Shown piece by piece: positions 28,093-37,659 of a stretch of DNA of 64,000 nucleotides. The notes beneath the pieces were generated by a model. It saw only the letters and a list, made by a program, of their open reading frames with translations. It searched no databases and was not told where the DNA came from. Positions within the stretch are counted from its first letter, which is position 1; every line of letters starts with the position of its first letter. Source of the stretch: Ferrovum sp. PN-J185 (GTDB taxonomy: Bacteria; Pseudomonadota; Gammaproteobacteria; Burkholderiales; Ferrovaceae); contig NZ_LQZA01000001.1 in assembly GCF_001581925.1 (NCBI RefSeq), positions 558,001 to 622,000 of the forward strand. Direction: 5' to 3'. The translations under genes and the position numbers were made by a program.

Positions 28093-29952
28093 ATGCCTAA
28101 ATATCGTTCTCATACCTCCACGCATGGCCGTAATATGGCTGGAGCACGTTCCTTGTGGCGTGCAACAGGCATGAAAGATGGTGATTTTAATAAACCTATT
28201 ATTGCTGTAGCTAATTCTTTTACTCAGTTCGTACCTGGTCATGTGCATTTAAAAGACTTAGGGCAGTTAGTAGCTCGCGAGATTGAGAAAGCAGGTGGGG
28301 TAGCTAAAGAGTTTAATACAATTGCAGTGGATGACGGTATTGCTATGGGACACGATGGCATGCTCTATAGCCTCCCAAGTCGTGAGTTAATCGCCGATAG
28401 CGTTGAATATATGGTTAATGCTCACTGTGCTGATGCATTAGTTTGTATTTCTAATTGCGATAAAATTACACCAGGCATGTTGATGGCAGCTATGCGCCTT
28501 AACATCCCTGTTATTTTTGTATCGGGTGGTCCAATGGAAGCAGGGCGCGTACGTCTTGCCAATCCAACGACTAATACCGTTGAAATCAAAAAACTTGATT
28601 TAATTGATGCCATGGTAATGGCAGCTGATAGTAAAGTCTCTGACACAGATCTTGCCGAAGTGGAACGCTCTGCCTGTCCAACTTGTGGATCATGTTCTGG
28701 TATGTTCACTGCCAACTCCATGAACTGCCTCACAGAAGCATTGGGTTTATCTTTTCCTGGTAACGGGACAGTGGTTGCGACCCACGCTGATCGTGAACAA
28801 CTTTTCAAAAGAGCGGGGCAACATATTGTAGAACTTGCTAAACGTTACTATGAACGAGAAGATAGTACAGTTCTTCCACGATCAATTGGATTTAAGGCTT
28901 TTGAAAATGCCATTGCGCTAGATATTGCTATGGGTGGTTCTACTAATACCATATTACATTTGCTGGCCATTGCTCAAGAAGCGCAAATTCCATTCACCAT
29001 GGCAGATATTGATCGTATGTCTAGAGTGGTCCCACAACTCTGTAAAGTGGCACCCAATACCAATAAATACCATATTGAAGATGTCCATCGGGCAGGTGGC
29101 ATTATGGCTATATTGGCTGAACTCAACCGTGCCGGAAAATTACATACTGATGTACCAACGATCCATGCAACAACCATGGGGGAAGCATTAAAAGAGTGGG
29201 ACATTATGGGGCATGTATCTGAGACGGTACAAACTTTTTATAAAGCAGGCCCTGCAGGCATCCCAAGTCAAGTTGCTTTTAGTCAAAATACTCGCTGGCC
29301 GACTCTTGATACCGATCGTGCTCAAGGATGTATCCGTTCTGTCGAGCATGCTTTCAGTAGTGAGGGGGGATTAGCAGTCTTACGTGGCAATATTGCTCTT
29401 GACGGATGTGTGGTGAAAACCGCTGGTGTTGATGACAGTTTGCTCGTATTCGAAGGCCCCGCACATGTGGTGGAGTCGCAGGAGGAGGCGGTTGAGAATA
29501 TTTTAAATGATAAAGTGAAAGCGGGTGATGTTGTGGTGGTTCGTTATGAAGGACCTAAGGGTGGGCCTGGCATGCAAGAGATGCTTTATCCAACAAGTTA
29601 TATAAAATCAAAAGGATTAGGTAAAGCCTGCGCATTACTTACCGACGGACGTTTTTCCGGTGGCACATCAGGATTATCTATTGGGCATTGTTCTCCTGAG
29701 GCTGCCGCAGGGGGTGCGATTGGTTTGGTTAGAAACGGCGATCGAATTCGTATCGATATCCCTCAGCGTAGTATTAATGTACTAGTGAGTGATGATGAAT
29801 TAAACCAACGCCGTATTGAACAAAATCAGTTGGGATGGAAGCCAGTGAAGCCAAGACCCCGTAAAGTGTCTACTGCTCTCAAAGTGTATGCCAAATTTGC
29901 GACCTCAGCTGATAAGGGTGCGGTACGTGATACCTCAGACTTTGAAGATTAG
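28093..29952 (+). CDS. ilvD: Dihydroxy-acid dehydratase
   Basis: Fe-S enzyme of valine, leucine, isoleucine and pantothenate synthesis that dehydrates 2,3-dihydroxy acids. It has 619 residues, the length of the long (4Fe-4S) IlvD/Edd form. Cluster-binding cysteines appear in [12 protein letters not shown] and [39 protein letters not shown] marks the C-terminal domain. It stands alone, after the 2-kb accessory zone and before a convergent methyltransferase. The 135 bp upstream are AT-rich and should contain its promoter. Confidence 0.97.
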   Translation: MPKYRSHTSTHGRNMAGARSLWRATGMKDGDFNKPIIAVANSFTQFVPGHVHLKDLGQLVAREIEKAGGVAKEFNTIAVDDGIAMGHDGMLYSLPSRELIADSVEYMVNAHCADALVCISNCDKITPGMLMAAMRLNIPVIFVSGGPMEAGRVRLANPTTNTVEIKKLDLIDAMVMAADSKVSDTDLAEVERSACPTCGSCSGMFTANSMNCLTEALGLSFPGNGTVVATHADREQLFKRAGQHIVELAKRYYEREDSTVLPRSIGFKAFENAIALDIAMGGSTNTILHLLAIAQEAQIPFTMADIDRMSRVVPQLCKVAPNTNKYHIEDVHRAGGIMAILAELNRAGKLHTDVPTIHATTMGEALKEWDIMGHVSETVQTFYKAGPAGIPSQVAFSQNTRWPTLDTDRAQGCIRSVEHAFSSEGGLAVLRGNIALDGCVVKTAGVDDSLLVFEGPAHVVESQEEAVENILNDKVKAGDVVVVRYEGPKGGPGMQEMLYPTSYIKSKGLGKACALLTDGRFSGGTSGLSIGHCSPEAAAGGAIGLVRNGDRIRIDIPQRSINVLVSDDELNQRRIEQNQLGWKPVKPRPRKVSTALKVYAKFATSADKGAVRDTSDFED

Positions 29953-29985
29953 TGTCTCAGAGATAGTGAAAAAGGTTGAGATTAA

Positions 29986-30040
29986 GATCCAGAATGTGGT
30001 GTAAAAAGAAAAGCTTTTTTAAGCTATCCCATTCTGGATC
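29986..30040. terminator. Inverted repeat between convergent genes
   Basis: GATCCAGAATG (29986-29996) pairs perfectly with CATTCTGGATC (30030-30040). The 33-base loop carries AAAGCTTTTTT. It sits between the ilvD and methyltransferase stops, so it may be a bidirectional terminator, although a T-run after the stem is missing. Confidence 0.5.
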
Positions 30041-30074
30041 AACAACTAATAGATTGTTTGTGACTTATGGGTTA

Positions 30075-30818
30075 CTAAACTAATTTTCCAACACGTAGAT
30101 TAATGGGCCAACTGACTGATAATTTGGCTTCTTGTTCTGGCCAGTAGTGTTGAAGAGAAGTAAAAAAGTCATTAAGTAGATGGTCTTTGTTTTCTGCAAG
30201 TATTCTTTTTGTAGCAGACCACGTACTAATATAGCCAACCAACTCCATCAGATTCCATTCAAGCTCAATATGTAAAATAGGCGTGGTAACCTCTGTAAAA
30301 GGGAAGGGAAGTGTTTTGTATCCTTCATCTACTAAACGTCTCTCGGGTGGCCAAAAGGTGGCGATATCTTCATAGTAGAACTGTTGGAATAGTTCATTTA
30401 TGTCCGCAGAGTCAATTCGTAATACCCCATAACTAATTAAAGCCAACACACCACTGGGTTTCAGTACTCTTTTTACTTCAGAGTAGAACAGATCTAGATT
30501 AAACCAATGAGCAGCCTGTGCAGCAGTCAGTAAATCAGCGCAGTGATGTTTGAGAGGTAATTGTTCTGCTGAAGCGGTCTGATATTGAATGCTGGGGTGT
30601 TTAATAGCATGCTGTAACTGATCAAAGCTGGGATCCATTCCTAATACTGATTGAAAATGAGATGACAGTAATTGAGTTAATTGACCGCTCCCACACCCCA
30701 CATCAATAGCGCATTCATGATGAGGCGTTAAGGTTGACAAATAATGGCTAAGCGCTACTGGATAGTGAGGTCGATAATGAGCGTAGTTTTTACCGCCCTC
30801 AGTAAACCAATTTAGCAT
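30075..30818 (-). CDS. Class I SAM-dependent methyltransferase
   Basis: A 247-residue methyltransferase. AdoMet motif I is CAIDVGCGSGQLTQLL near residues 36-51, followed by an acidic post-motif (VLGMDPSFDQL) and LKPSGVLALISYG. The opening GGKNYAHYRPHYP and the AAQAAHWFNLD segment resemble the trans-aconitate/Crg1-type small-molecule methyltransferases; the substrate cannot be read from sequence. It is convergent with ilvD. The zinc-ribbon gene lies 23 bp upstream on the same strand. Confidence 0.82.
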   Translation of the reverse strand: MLNWFTEGGKNYAHYRPHYPVALSHYLSTLTPHHECAIDVGCGSGQLTQLLSSHFQSVLGMDPSFDQLQHAIKHPSIQYQTASAEQLPLKHHCADLLTAAQAAHWFNLDLFYSEVKRVLKPSGVLALISYGVLRIDSADINELFQQFYYEDIATFWPPERRLVDEGYKTLPFPFTEVTTPILHIELEWNLMELVGYISTWSATKRILAENKDHLLNDFFTSLQHYWPEQEAKLSVSWPINLRVGKLV

Positions 30819-30841
30819 TCATCTTCCTTAAAATAGAGTCA

Positions 30842-31036
30842 TCAACGAGTTAATGGGCGATTTGGGTGTTTATGTAACCTATCGCGAAATCCGCTATTAG
30901 AGGATTTTCTTTCTTCAGCTTTGATTATAAACACTCGATGACAATCATTACATTGGTATTTATCTTTGCCAATATGGTTGAGGTTAGTGGATCGGCAACC
31001 ATGAAATAAGCAGCGCAACATATTACACCTCATCAA
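30842..31036 (-). CDS. Small zinc-ribbon-like protein
   Basis: Up to 64 residues, with likely starts at the first or third Met (MMRCNMLRC). CLFHGC followed by KYQCNDCHRVFII gives four Cys plus a His spaced like a zinc ribbon, then a basic tail (RDRLHKHPNRPLTR). No function is recognised. It lies upstream of, and on the same strand as, the methyltransferase. Confidence 0.55.
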   Translation of the reverse strand: MMRCNMLRCLFHGCRSTNLNHIGKDKYQCNDCHRVFIIKAEERKSSNSGFRDRLHKHPNRPLTR

Positions 31037-31750
31037 AAATAATCTAATTTAGATTATCTGATGGACTAATTAGTATAGCTATACGTACATTAGCGTGTTA
31101 AAAACCCACCGCTTGGCCGTCGCGTCTGGGGTCACTCGCTGCCACATAACCATCATCTGGATTGTTACTTAAGCGCCAAATAAATTGTCCTGCTCCAAAA
31201 TCCATATATGGATCGAAAAGGGGTTGTTGATGATGTCCCTTGTTAATTAATGATTGAATGGTGCTGGGTGTCATAGACGACTCAAAATCAAGAGAAAAAT
31301 CTCGATTTACCTTCCAGCGTGGTGCATCACATGCAGTTTGTGGTTGCTGTTTATAATTTAGCATCCTTACTAAAGTCTGCACATGCCCTTGAGGTTGCAT
31401 ATCCCCACCCATTACTCCAAAACTCATGACAGGTTCAGTGTCTCCTTGTTCGTTTTGACGGGTAACAAAGCCAGGAATAATGGTGTGAAAAGGTCTTTTA
31501 CCTGGAACAACCACATTGGGCGAGTGCTTGTTTAGTGAAAAGCCATAGCCACGATTTTGTAAGCTAATGCCATATTTATCTACCACCACCCCTGAACCAA
31601 ATCCCATATAGTTACTTTGTATGAAAGATACCATCATGCCTTGTTCATCGTATTCTCCGCGAGAAACCACGGCGTTCAGGCCGAGGAGGTAGAGCGGGCG
31701 TCCCGGTGGAACGCTTGAAATCCGCTGTGATGTGTGTATAATCGGCAGGT

Positions 31751-31891
31751 ATGAAACGATCTAACATATTCCTGCCATTGCAATTTCTTGACCGTCTTCG
31801 TGCGCTTGCAGACAAGACCGGGATTACTATGTCGGAGCATATCCGGCGGGCCGTCGAGGAGTATCTGAAACGCAAGGAACGCGAAAAGTGA
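31751..31891 (+). CDS. RHH protein coupled to tnpB
   Basis: A 46-residue protein, KRSNIFLPLQFLDRLRAL followed by TGITMSEHIRRAVEEYLKRK: one ribbon-helix-helix domain of the CopG type. Its stop overlaps the tnpB GTG start by 4 bases (GTGA), so translation is coupled. It probably represses the element or is an accessory DNA-binding subunit; this is inferred from position. Confidence 0.78.
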   Translation: MKRSNIFLPLQFLDRLRALADKTGITMSEHIRRAVEEYLKRKEREK

Positions 31892-32952
31892 TCCTCGTTT
31901 ACCGTTACCGCGTAAAGTCTCTCAATGGTTTGCTGAACAAGCAGTCGCGGGCTGTGAACATGGTTTGGAATTACTGCAACGACATTCAGAAGCAGGCGCT
32001 CAAGTGGAACAAACGCTGGCCGACCGGGTTTGATCTGAACAAACTGACCACTGGGAGCAGTAAGGAGCTTGGCCTGCACGCCGGTACTATCAACGCTGTT
32101 TGCGAGCAGTATGCCAAGTCCAGAAAACAGCATAATCGTCCGTACCTTCGCTGGCGCAGCAACAAGCGATCTCTCGGATGGGTGCCGCTGAAAGGGCGTG
32201 ATCTGAAACGTGAGGGCAACGCTTTCCGGTTTTCCAGCAACACCTTTCGCGTCTTCAATTCCCGCGCTATCCCTGAAGGCAAAATCAAGGACGGAACAAA
32301 CTTCAGTCAGGACAGACTGGGCAACTGGTATCTGAACATCGTGATCGACATTCCTGAGACCGAGGCAAGACCAATCCAATCCGGTGTTGGCATTGATCTT
32401 GGCCTGAAAGACTTTGCCACGCTTTCCACGGGCGAGAAGATCGCCAGCGAAAGGCAATACCGAAAACTCGAAAGCCGTCTTGGAATCGCGCAACGAGCCA
32501 GAAAAAAGCGAACCGCTGCACGAATCCACGCCAAGATCGCCAACCGACGCAAGGACTTCAACCACAAACTCTCGACCCGCATCGTGCGTGAGTTTGATTA
32601 CATCGCGGTAGGGAATGTCAACGCCGCCGGACTTGCCAAAACCAGCATGGCCAAGTCCGTTCTCGATGCAAGCTGGTCGTTCTTTCGCAACACGCTCGCG
32701 TACAAAGCCGTTAGGCACGGGGCATGGTTTGAGGAAGTCAATGAAAGGTTCACCACCCAGGTTTGTTCGTGCTGCGGGAGCGTATCCCAAAGCAGTCCGA
32801 AAGGTAGGGCAGACCTTGGAATGAGAAGCTGGACTTGTCTTGATTGCGGTGTTGAACATGATCGTGATGTGAATGCTGCGTTAAATATCCTGTATAAGTC
32901 TGGTTTCGGTTCGGGACATCGAACCCCTGCTGAGGGAATCTCCGCTCTTTAG
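31888..32952 (+). CDS. tnpB: TnpB, RNA-guided endonuclease of IS605 family
   Basis: A 354-residue TnpB (OrfB). The RuvC-I Asp lies in VGIDLGLKDFATLSTGEK near residue 170. The usual RuvC-II Glu position reads DYIAVGNVNAAGLAKTSMAK, with Gly where Glu is expected. The zinc finger is CSCCG with WTCLDCG, and RuvC-III is HDRDVNAALNIL. A Glu occurs in EEVNERFTTQVC just before the zinc finger. TnpB proteins cut DNA using an RNA transcribed from the element's right end. GTG start at 31888, coupled to the RHH gene. Confidence 0.92.
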   Translation: MILVYRYRVKSLNGLLNKQSRAVNMVWNYCNDIQKQALKWNKRWPTGFDLNKLTTGSSKELGLHAGTINAVCEQYAKSRKQHNRPYLRWRSNKRSLGWVPLKGRDLKREGNAFRFSSNTFRVFNSRAIPEGKIKDGTNFSQDRLGNWYLNIVIDIPETEARPIQSGVGIDLGLKDFATLSTGEKIASERQYRKLESRLGIAQRARKKRTAARIHAKIANRRKDFNHKLSTRIVREFDYIAVGNVNAAGLAKTSMAKSVLDASWSFFRNTLAYKAVRHGAWFEEVNERFTTQVCSCCGSVSQSSPKGRADLGMRSWTCLDCGVEHDRDVNAALNILYKSGFGSGHRTPAEGISAL

Positions 32953-32970
32953 GTCGGAGAGGATGTCAAC
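32939..32970 (+). ncRNA. Putative 3' end of TnpB guide RNA scaffold / right end
   Basis: The TCTCCG/CGGAGA hairpin overlaps the tnpB 3' end and finishes 10 bp before the element boundary. By analogy with omega RNAs, the guide would begin at 32970-32971 and read TGCCACTGTGAGATAG from the interrupted ggt. No transcript evidence is available. Confidence 0.45.
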
Positions 32971-34037
32971 TGCCACTGTGAGATAGATTGTGCCCCCTAA
33001 AGCAGGAACACTTCCCTTGAGAGTAGAGGCTTTATCAAGAGAGATTAATTTTGCACGCTCTTTAAGATAATTCTCATCTAATAACTGTTCAACACTGACC
33101 GTCATGCTAGAGGGATCAGCCACATGCTGATAAACGTCAAAAAATGCGAGTTTCATGGCTTCAATCTGAAGATGAAGGCTTTCTACTGAATCCACTGCAT
33201 AGTCTTTTATTGGGCAATGTTTCAATATACCTAGAGCCATGAGAGCTGCAATGCCTTGCCCATTGGGAGGGATTTCATGAACTTCATAGCCCTCATAGGA
33301 GGTATGAATGGGTTCTACCCAGAGTGCAGAATAGTTGCTTAAATCATCAAGAGTCATGGCACCACCATGCTCTCTAGCAAAACGAGCGATATGCTGAGCG
33401 ATTTCTCCTTGATAAAAGCAATCAGCACCTTCTTTTGCTATTAAATCCAGTGTCTTAGCAATACTGGGAATAGTAAAGCGTTCTCCCGTTTGAGGGGCTC
33501 GACCAAAAGGCATGAAATGCTCTTTAAATCCAGGTTGGTTATGAAGTTCTGGGACAGCGAGTTGCCATTTTTTAGCCACTACTGGAGTGACCATAAAGCC
33601 ACGTTTGGCAATATCAATGGCGCTTGAGAACAGATCTTGCCAAGGAAGTCGTCCAAAACGCTCATGTAATAATGACCACCCCTTTACCATTCCTGGGATA
33701 GTCACAGTATCAAAGCCACGTTTGGGGCGCGTGCCTGGTGTATATTTTTGGTTGAAGTAATTAAGATCCCAAGCCTGTGGGGCGCTACCTGATGCATTGA
33801 GTCCTTGTAATGATTGGCCATCCCATACGAGAGCAAAACAATCGCTGCCAAGCCCATTTGAGACGGGTTCCACGATGGTCATCACGGCGGCGGCAGCAAT
33901 GGTTGCATCCACAGCATTGCCTCCTTGTTGCAAAATACGTAAACCCGCTTGAGCAGCGAGAGGATGTGAGGTAGAGACAATATTTCTAGCGAAAATCGGT
34001 GCTCTGGTACTTAAATAGGGATTGGTCCAATTAAATG

Positions 34038-35318
34038 TCATGATTCATCTTTATTAGATAAGTAAAGGTTAAGTTTAGGTAGGCTAATAGTGCTGATCAG
34101 AAAACTGATAAAAAGTATGACGGTCACATAAATATAAAAATAACTTTGTAAATTGATATTTTTAAGATACAAAGCAATAAACTCAGCGGTTCCACCGAAA
34201 ACGGAATTAGCTACAGCGTAGGATAATCCAACACCGAGAGCTCGCAATTCAATAGGAAATAATTGAGCCTTTACAACTCCTGCAATTGAAGTATAGAAGC
34301 TGATGATGACCATGGCGCAGGTGATGAGTATGAATGCACTCAATGGGTCTGATACATGCACCAATAACGTCATAATGGGGTAGGTCAGTAAAGCCCCTAA
34401 ACCGCTAAATAGCATCATACTTTTACGTGTACCAATACGGTCAGATAGTGCGCCAAATACAGGCTGAATTAACATATAGACAAACAACGTTGCAGTCATG
34501 ACATGGCTTGCTGTTTTAATGGGTAAGTGAGAGGTATTGACTAGAAACTTATGCATGTAGGTGGTGAAGGTATAAAAACTCAGTGATCCGCCTGCAGTGA
34601 AACCAAAAACCACCATAAAGGCTTTTTTATGATAACGAAATAGTGCGTGAATGCTCCCTGCATGGGGATGAGTACGAGATTCATGAGTAAGCGTTTCTGT
34701 CATCGACTTACGTAGTTTTAAAGAAGCAATAGCAGTGAGTGCGCCAATAATAAATGGGATACGCCATGCCCACGTTTTTAATTGGACGTCAGTAAAAATC
34801 ATTTCGAGAATGACGATGGTGAGTACGGCTAAGAGTTGTCCACCAATAAGCGTCACGTACTGAAAAGATGAGAGAAAACCACGTTGATGACTTAGTGCAA
34901 CTTCGCTCATATAAGTGGCAGTTGCACCATATTCACCACCTACTGAAAACCCCTGAATTAGGCGTGCCATTAATAACAAGATAGGAGCAAAATACCCGAC
35001 TGATGAATAGGTTGGCACAATGGCAACCATGAGGGAGCCTGCACACATCATTGTGACTGAAACGATGAGTGCTCGTCGACGCCCGTGGCGGTCAGCGAGT
35101 CGGCCAAAAAACCAACTACCAATAGGGCGCATAAAAAAGCCAACTGCATAGATTCCAGCAACGTTTAATAACTGTACGGTGGGGTTTGATTTAGGAAAGA
35201 AGTCGCTAGCAAAATAGACGGCGGTAAAGGCGAAAATGTAAAAATCAAACCATTCAACTAAATTACCTGATGAGGCGACAATAATTGATTTAATTGCTTG
35301 TTTTTTTATATTGTCCAT
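34038..35318 (-). CDS. MHS-family metabolite:H+ symporter (MFS)
   Basis: A 426-residue, 12-helix major facilitator transporter of the metabolite:H+ symporter (ProP-like) type, in the inner membrane. The family N-terminus is ASSGNLVEWFDFYIFAFTAVY, and the loop 2-3 motif is GRLADRHGRRRALIVS. GFSVGGEYGATATYMSE is the helix 4-5 signature. The substrate is unknown; organic acids, amino acids or osmolytes are typical. Its stop overlaps the ggt start by 4 bp, so the original pair may have handled a glutamyl peptide or related solute. Confidence 0.88.
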   Translation of the reverse strand: MDNIKKQAIKSIIVASSGNLVEWFDFYIFAFTAVYFASDFFPKSNPTVQLLNVAGIYAVGFFMRPIGSWFFGRLADRHGRRRALIVSVTMMCAGSLMVAIVPTYSSVGYFAPILLLMARLIQGFSVGGEYGATATYMSEVALSHQRGFLSSFQYVTLIGGQLLAVLTIVILEMIFTDVQLKTWAWRIPFIIGALTAIASLKLRKSMTETLTHESRTHPHAGSIHALFRYHKKAFMVVFGFTAGGSLSFYTFTTYMHKFLVNTSHLPIKTASHVMTATLFVYMLIQPVFGALSDRIGTRKSMMLFSGLGALLTYPIMTLLVHVSDPLSAFILITCAMVIISFYTSIAGVVKAQLFPIELRALGVGLSYAVANSVFGGTAEFIALYLKNINLQSYFYIYVTVILFISFLISTISLPKLNLYLSNKDES

Positions 35319-35440
35319 ATCGCTATATTATCCTTTTTCTGATGAGATCAATTATATTCACTTTTCACAGTGAATAAATATTGGGTTACACTGAAAATAT
35401 GATGCAATAAAAAAATAAAAAACAGTGAGGAGGTTTCATC

Positions 35441-37093
35441 ATGTATAACCAAGGGTTGGATCAAAACCAGGCCAACTTTACCCCAATATCACCTTTGTCA
35501 TTTATCGAACGCGCAGCCCAAGTCTACCCCCATCATACGGCAATAGTTTATGGTGCATTAAGACGTGATTGGAGTGACACCTATCAGCGTTGCCGGCGTT
35601 TAGCAAGTGCACTGATCCAGTATGGTATTAAGCCAGGTGATACTGTTGCTGCTATGTTACCTAATACTCCTGCCATGGTTGAAGCGCATTTTGGCGTACC
35701 CATGTCTGGCGCTGTATTAAATACAATTAATACACGACTTGAACCGGACACCATTGCCTTTATTTTGCAACACGGTGAAGCACGGATGATTTTATTGGAT
35801 CACGAATATGCCAAGGTAATGAAGCAGGCTCTTGATATTGCTGAAGAGAAATATGGTTTTTCTACGGATAATTTAATCATTGTTGATGTGGCTGATGATA
35901 ATTTTACTGGGGATAAAACAGGATTAGGACAAATTGATTATGAGTCCTTGTTAAAGTTAGGTGATCCTCAATTTAACTGGTCATTACCCAACAATGAATG
36001 GGATGCTATTTGTTTAAACTATACTTCAGGGACAACGGGTAACCCTAAGGGAGTGGTATACCATCATCGCGGCGCTGCGTTGAATGCCCTGTCAAATATT
36101 CTTGAATGGGACATGCCAAAACATCCTGTGTACTTATGGACGCTTCCTTTATTTCATTGTAACGGTTGGTGCTTTGCCTGGACTGTGGCAGCGCGCGCTG
36201 GGGTTAATATCTGTCTCAGGCGTATTGATGCCAAAGACATTCTCAATCTAATGAAAACAGAAGGGGTAACACATTATTGTGCTGCACCTATAGTTCACAG
36301 CATGCTGATTAATGCTGATACTCATTTAAAAGTTGGACTGCCCACTAATATTAAGGCTATGGTGGCAGGAGCAGCACCTCCTGCTGCGATGATTGAGGGG
36401 ATGGAGACCATGGGGATTGATTTAACCCATGTCTATGGTTTAACAGAAACCTATGGTCCTGCAGCGGTATGTGTAAAACACACTAATTGGCAGAATTTAC
36501 CAATTGGCGAGAGAGCGGTATTAAATGCCAGACAAGGTGTGCGTTACCATTTACAAGAAGCAGTAACAGTCCTTGATCCTTTGACACTGACAGCTGTCCC
36601 CCATGACGGTGAAACCATTGGCGAAATTATGTTTCGCGGCAACATCACCATGAAGGGATACCTTAAAAATGCCAAAGCCACAGAAGAATCTTTTAGTGGT
36701 GGTTGGTTTCATACAGGTGACTTGGCAGTGGTTAATCCTGATGGCTATATTAAAATCAAAGATCGCAGTAAAGATATCATTATTTCAGGGGGCGAAAATA
36801 TTTCTTCAATTGAGATTGAAGATGTACTCTACAGGCATCCGGCTGTGCTAGCGGTTGCTGTGGTTGCTAAACCGGATCCGAAATGGGGAGAAGTTCCTTG
36901 TGCGTTTGTTGAGATTAAAACGGGAGTAGATGTGTCTGAAGCGCAGTTAATAGACCATTGCCGACAAACGTTAGCTGGTTTTAAAGTACCTAAAGAAATA
37001 ATTTTTGATGTTATACCGAAAACCTCCACGGGAAAAATTCAGAAGTTTGAATTACGGAAAAAAATAGGTTCAAGGCAAGCTATTGATGTTTAA
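35441..37093 (+). CDS. Acyl-CoA synthetase (AMP-forming)
   Basis: A 550-residue member of the ANL superfamily that activates a carboxylic acid to its CoA thioester. The AMP-binding signature is YTSGTTGNPKGVVYHHRG, followed by WTLPLFHCNGWCFAWTV, VYGLTETYGP and the hinge RSKDIIISGGENISS. The catalytic Lys is in PKTSTGKIQKFELRKK at the C-terminus. The HCNGW-type sequence is common in medium/long-chain and AlkK-like ligases; the substrate is not certain. It is monocistronic, with an AGTGAGGAGG ribosome binding site. Confidence 0.9.
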   Translation: MYNQGLDQNQANFTPISPLSFIERAAQVYPHHTAIVYGALRRDWSDTYQRCRRLASALIQYGIKPGDTVAAMLPNTPAMVEAHFGVPMSGAVLNTINTRLEPDTIAFILQHGEARMILLDHEYAKVMKQALDIAEEKYGFSTDNLIIVDVADDNFTGDKTGLGQIDYESLLKLGDPQFNWSLPNNEWDAICLNYTSGTTGNPKGVVYHHRGAALNALSNILEWDMPKHPVYLWTLPLFHCNGWCFAWTVAARAGVNICLRRIDAKDILNLMKTEGVTHYCAAPIVHSMLINADTHLKVGLPTNIKAMVAGAAPPAAMIEGMETMGIDLTHVYGLTETYGPAAVCVKHTNWQNLPIGERAVLNARQGVRYHLQEAVTVLDPLTLTAVPHDGETIGEIMFRGNITMKGYLKNAKATEESFSGGWFHTGDLAVVNPDGYIKIKDRSKDIIISGGENISSIEIEDVLYRHPAVLAVAVVAKPDPKWGEVPCAFVEIKTGVDVSEAQLIDHCRQTLAGFKVPKEIIFDVIPKTSTGKIQKFELRKKIGSRQAIDV

Positions 37094-37180
37094 CATAACA
37101 CAATTATTTTTTAGTATTTGGGACAAAATGATTAAATCTCACATGGTAAAATGACCAATTAAAATAATTACGTTATAAAA

Positions 37181-37651
37181 ATGACCCTGCCAGGCAAGTC
37201 ACTTGATGAATTTTATATGCAGCATGCCCTCCATCAGGCTGAGTTGGGAGGGCAGCACGGTGAAGTGCCGGTAGGTGCGATAGTTGTGTATAACAATGAA
37301 ATTATCGCTCAAGGGTTTAATCAACCCATCAACCAACATGACCCTAGCGCTCATGCCGAGATTCAGGTATTACGTATGGCTGGGCAACAGTTAAACAACT
37401 ATCGCTTACTTGATTGCACGTTATATGTCACATTAGAGCCTTGTGTTATGTGTGCCGGTGCTATTATGCATGCACGCATTCCCCGTTTGGTATATGCCGC
37501 TGCAGACCCTAAAACAGGAGCCTGCGGGAGTGTCATCAATGTGTTTTCAGAGACTAAATTGAATCACCATACTGAGGTACAAGGTGGGGTATTAGCGAGC
37601 CAATCAAGTCAGTTATTAAAATCTTTTTTTAGTGAAAGACGTATTAAGTAG
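37181..37651 (+). CDS. tadA: tRNA adenosine(34) deaminase
   Basis: Deaminates A34 of tRNA-Arg(ACG) to inosine. The 156-residue product carries the zinc-dependent deaminase motifs HAEIQVLRMAG (HAE) and LEPCVMCAGAIMHARI (PCxxC). The tail with TGACGSVINVFSETKLNHH is TadA-specific. It is followed after 8 bp by dnaE. Confidence 0.95.
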   Translation: MTLPGKSLDEFYMQHALHQAELGGQHGEVPVGAIVVYNNEIIAQGFNQPINQHDPSAHAEIQVLRMAGQQLNNYRLLDCTLYVTLEPCVMCAGAIMHARIPRLVYAAADPKTGACGSVINVFSETKLNHHTEVQGGVLASQSSQLLKSFFSERRIK

Positions 37652-37659
37652 GTTAAGTT

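Larger units (their letters stand above)
31650..32970 (+). mobile_element. IS605-family (tnpB-only) insertion element
   Basis: A 1321-bp GC-rich block with no terminal inverted or target-site repeats, as expected for the IS200/IS605 family. The left end carries a small hairpin TTCTC-CGC-GAGAA (31653-31665). The right end carries TCTCCG (32939-32944) / CGGAGA (32955-32960) and finishes GGATGTCAAC. There is no tnpA; it encodes an RHH protein and TnpB. The exact ends are ambiguous by one base, because a C occurs at both junctions. Confidence 0.85.
31098..34041 (-). pseudogene. ggt: Gamma-glutamyltransferase split by a TnpB-type element
   Basis: The N-terminal part is 34041-32971 (357 codons: NIVSTSHPLAAQAGLRILQQ, GNAVDATIAAAAVMTIVEP). 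The C-terminal part is 31649-31098 (183 codons: DEQGMMVSFIQSNYMGFGSG, VMSFGVMGGDMQPQGHVQ, DPRRDGQAVGF). Deleting 1321 bp joins them in frame into 540 residues, normal for the family. The predicted autocatalytic Thr (ALGGTIYLTVA) is six codons before the break, so the mature small subunit cannot form. The start overlaps the upstream MHS transporter stop (ATGA), suggesting an operon for uptake and cleavage of a gamma-glutamyl compound. Confidence 0.92.

Noticed and set aside
28422-28808. 128-residue minus-strand frame inside ilvD
   Set aside because: Shadow of ilvD; no independent evidence.
31098-31670. Separate 190-residue gene with its own Met
   Set aside because: The first seven codons are the left end of the inserted element; the rest is the C-terminal part of ggt, so it is one broken gene.
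31645-32859. 404-residue open frame antisense to tnpB
   Set aside because: It is the complement of a strongly recognisable TnpB gene in a GC-rich element, where long antisense frames are expected; its sequence shows no family features.
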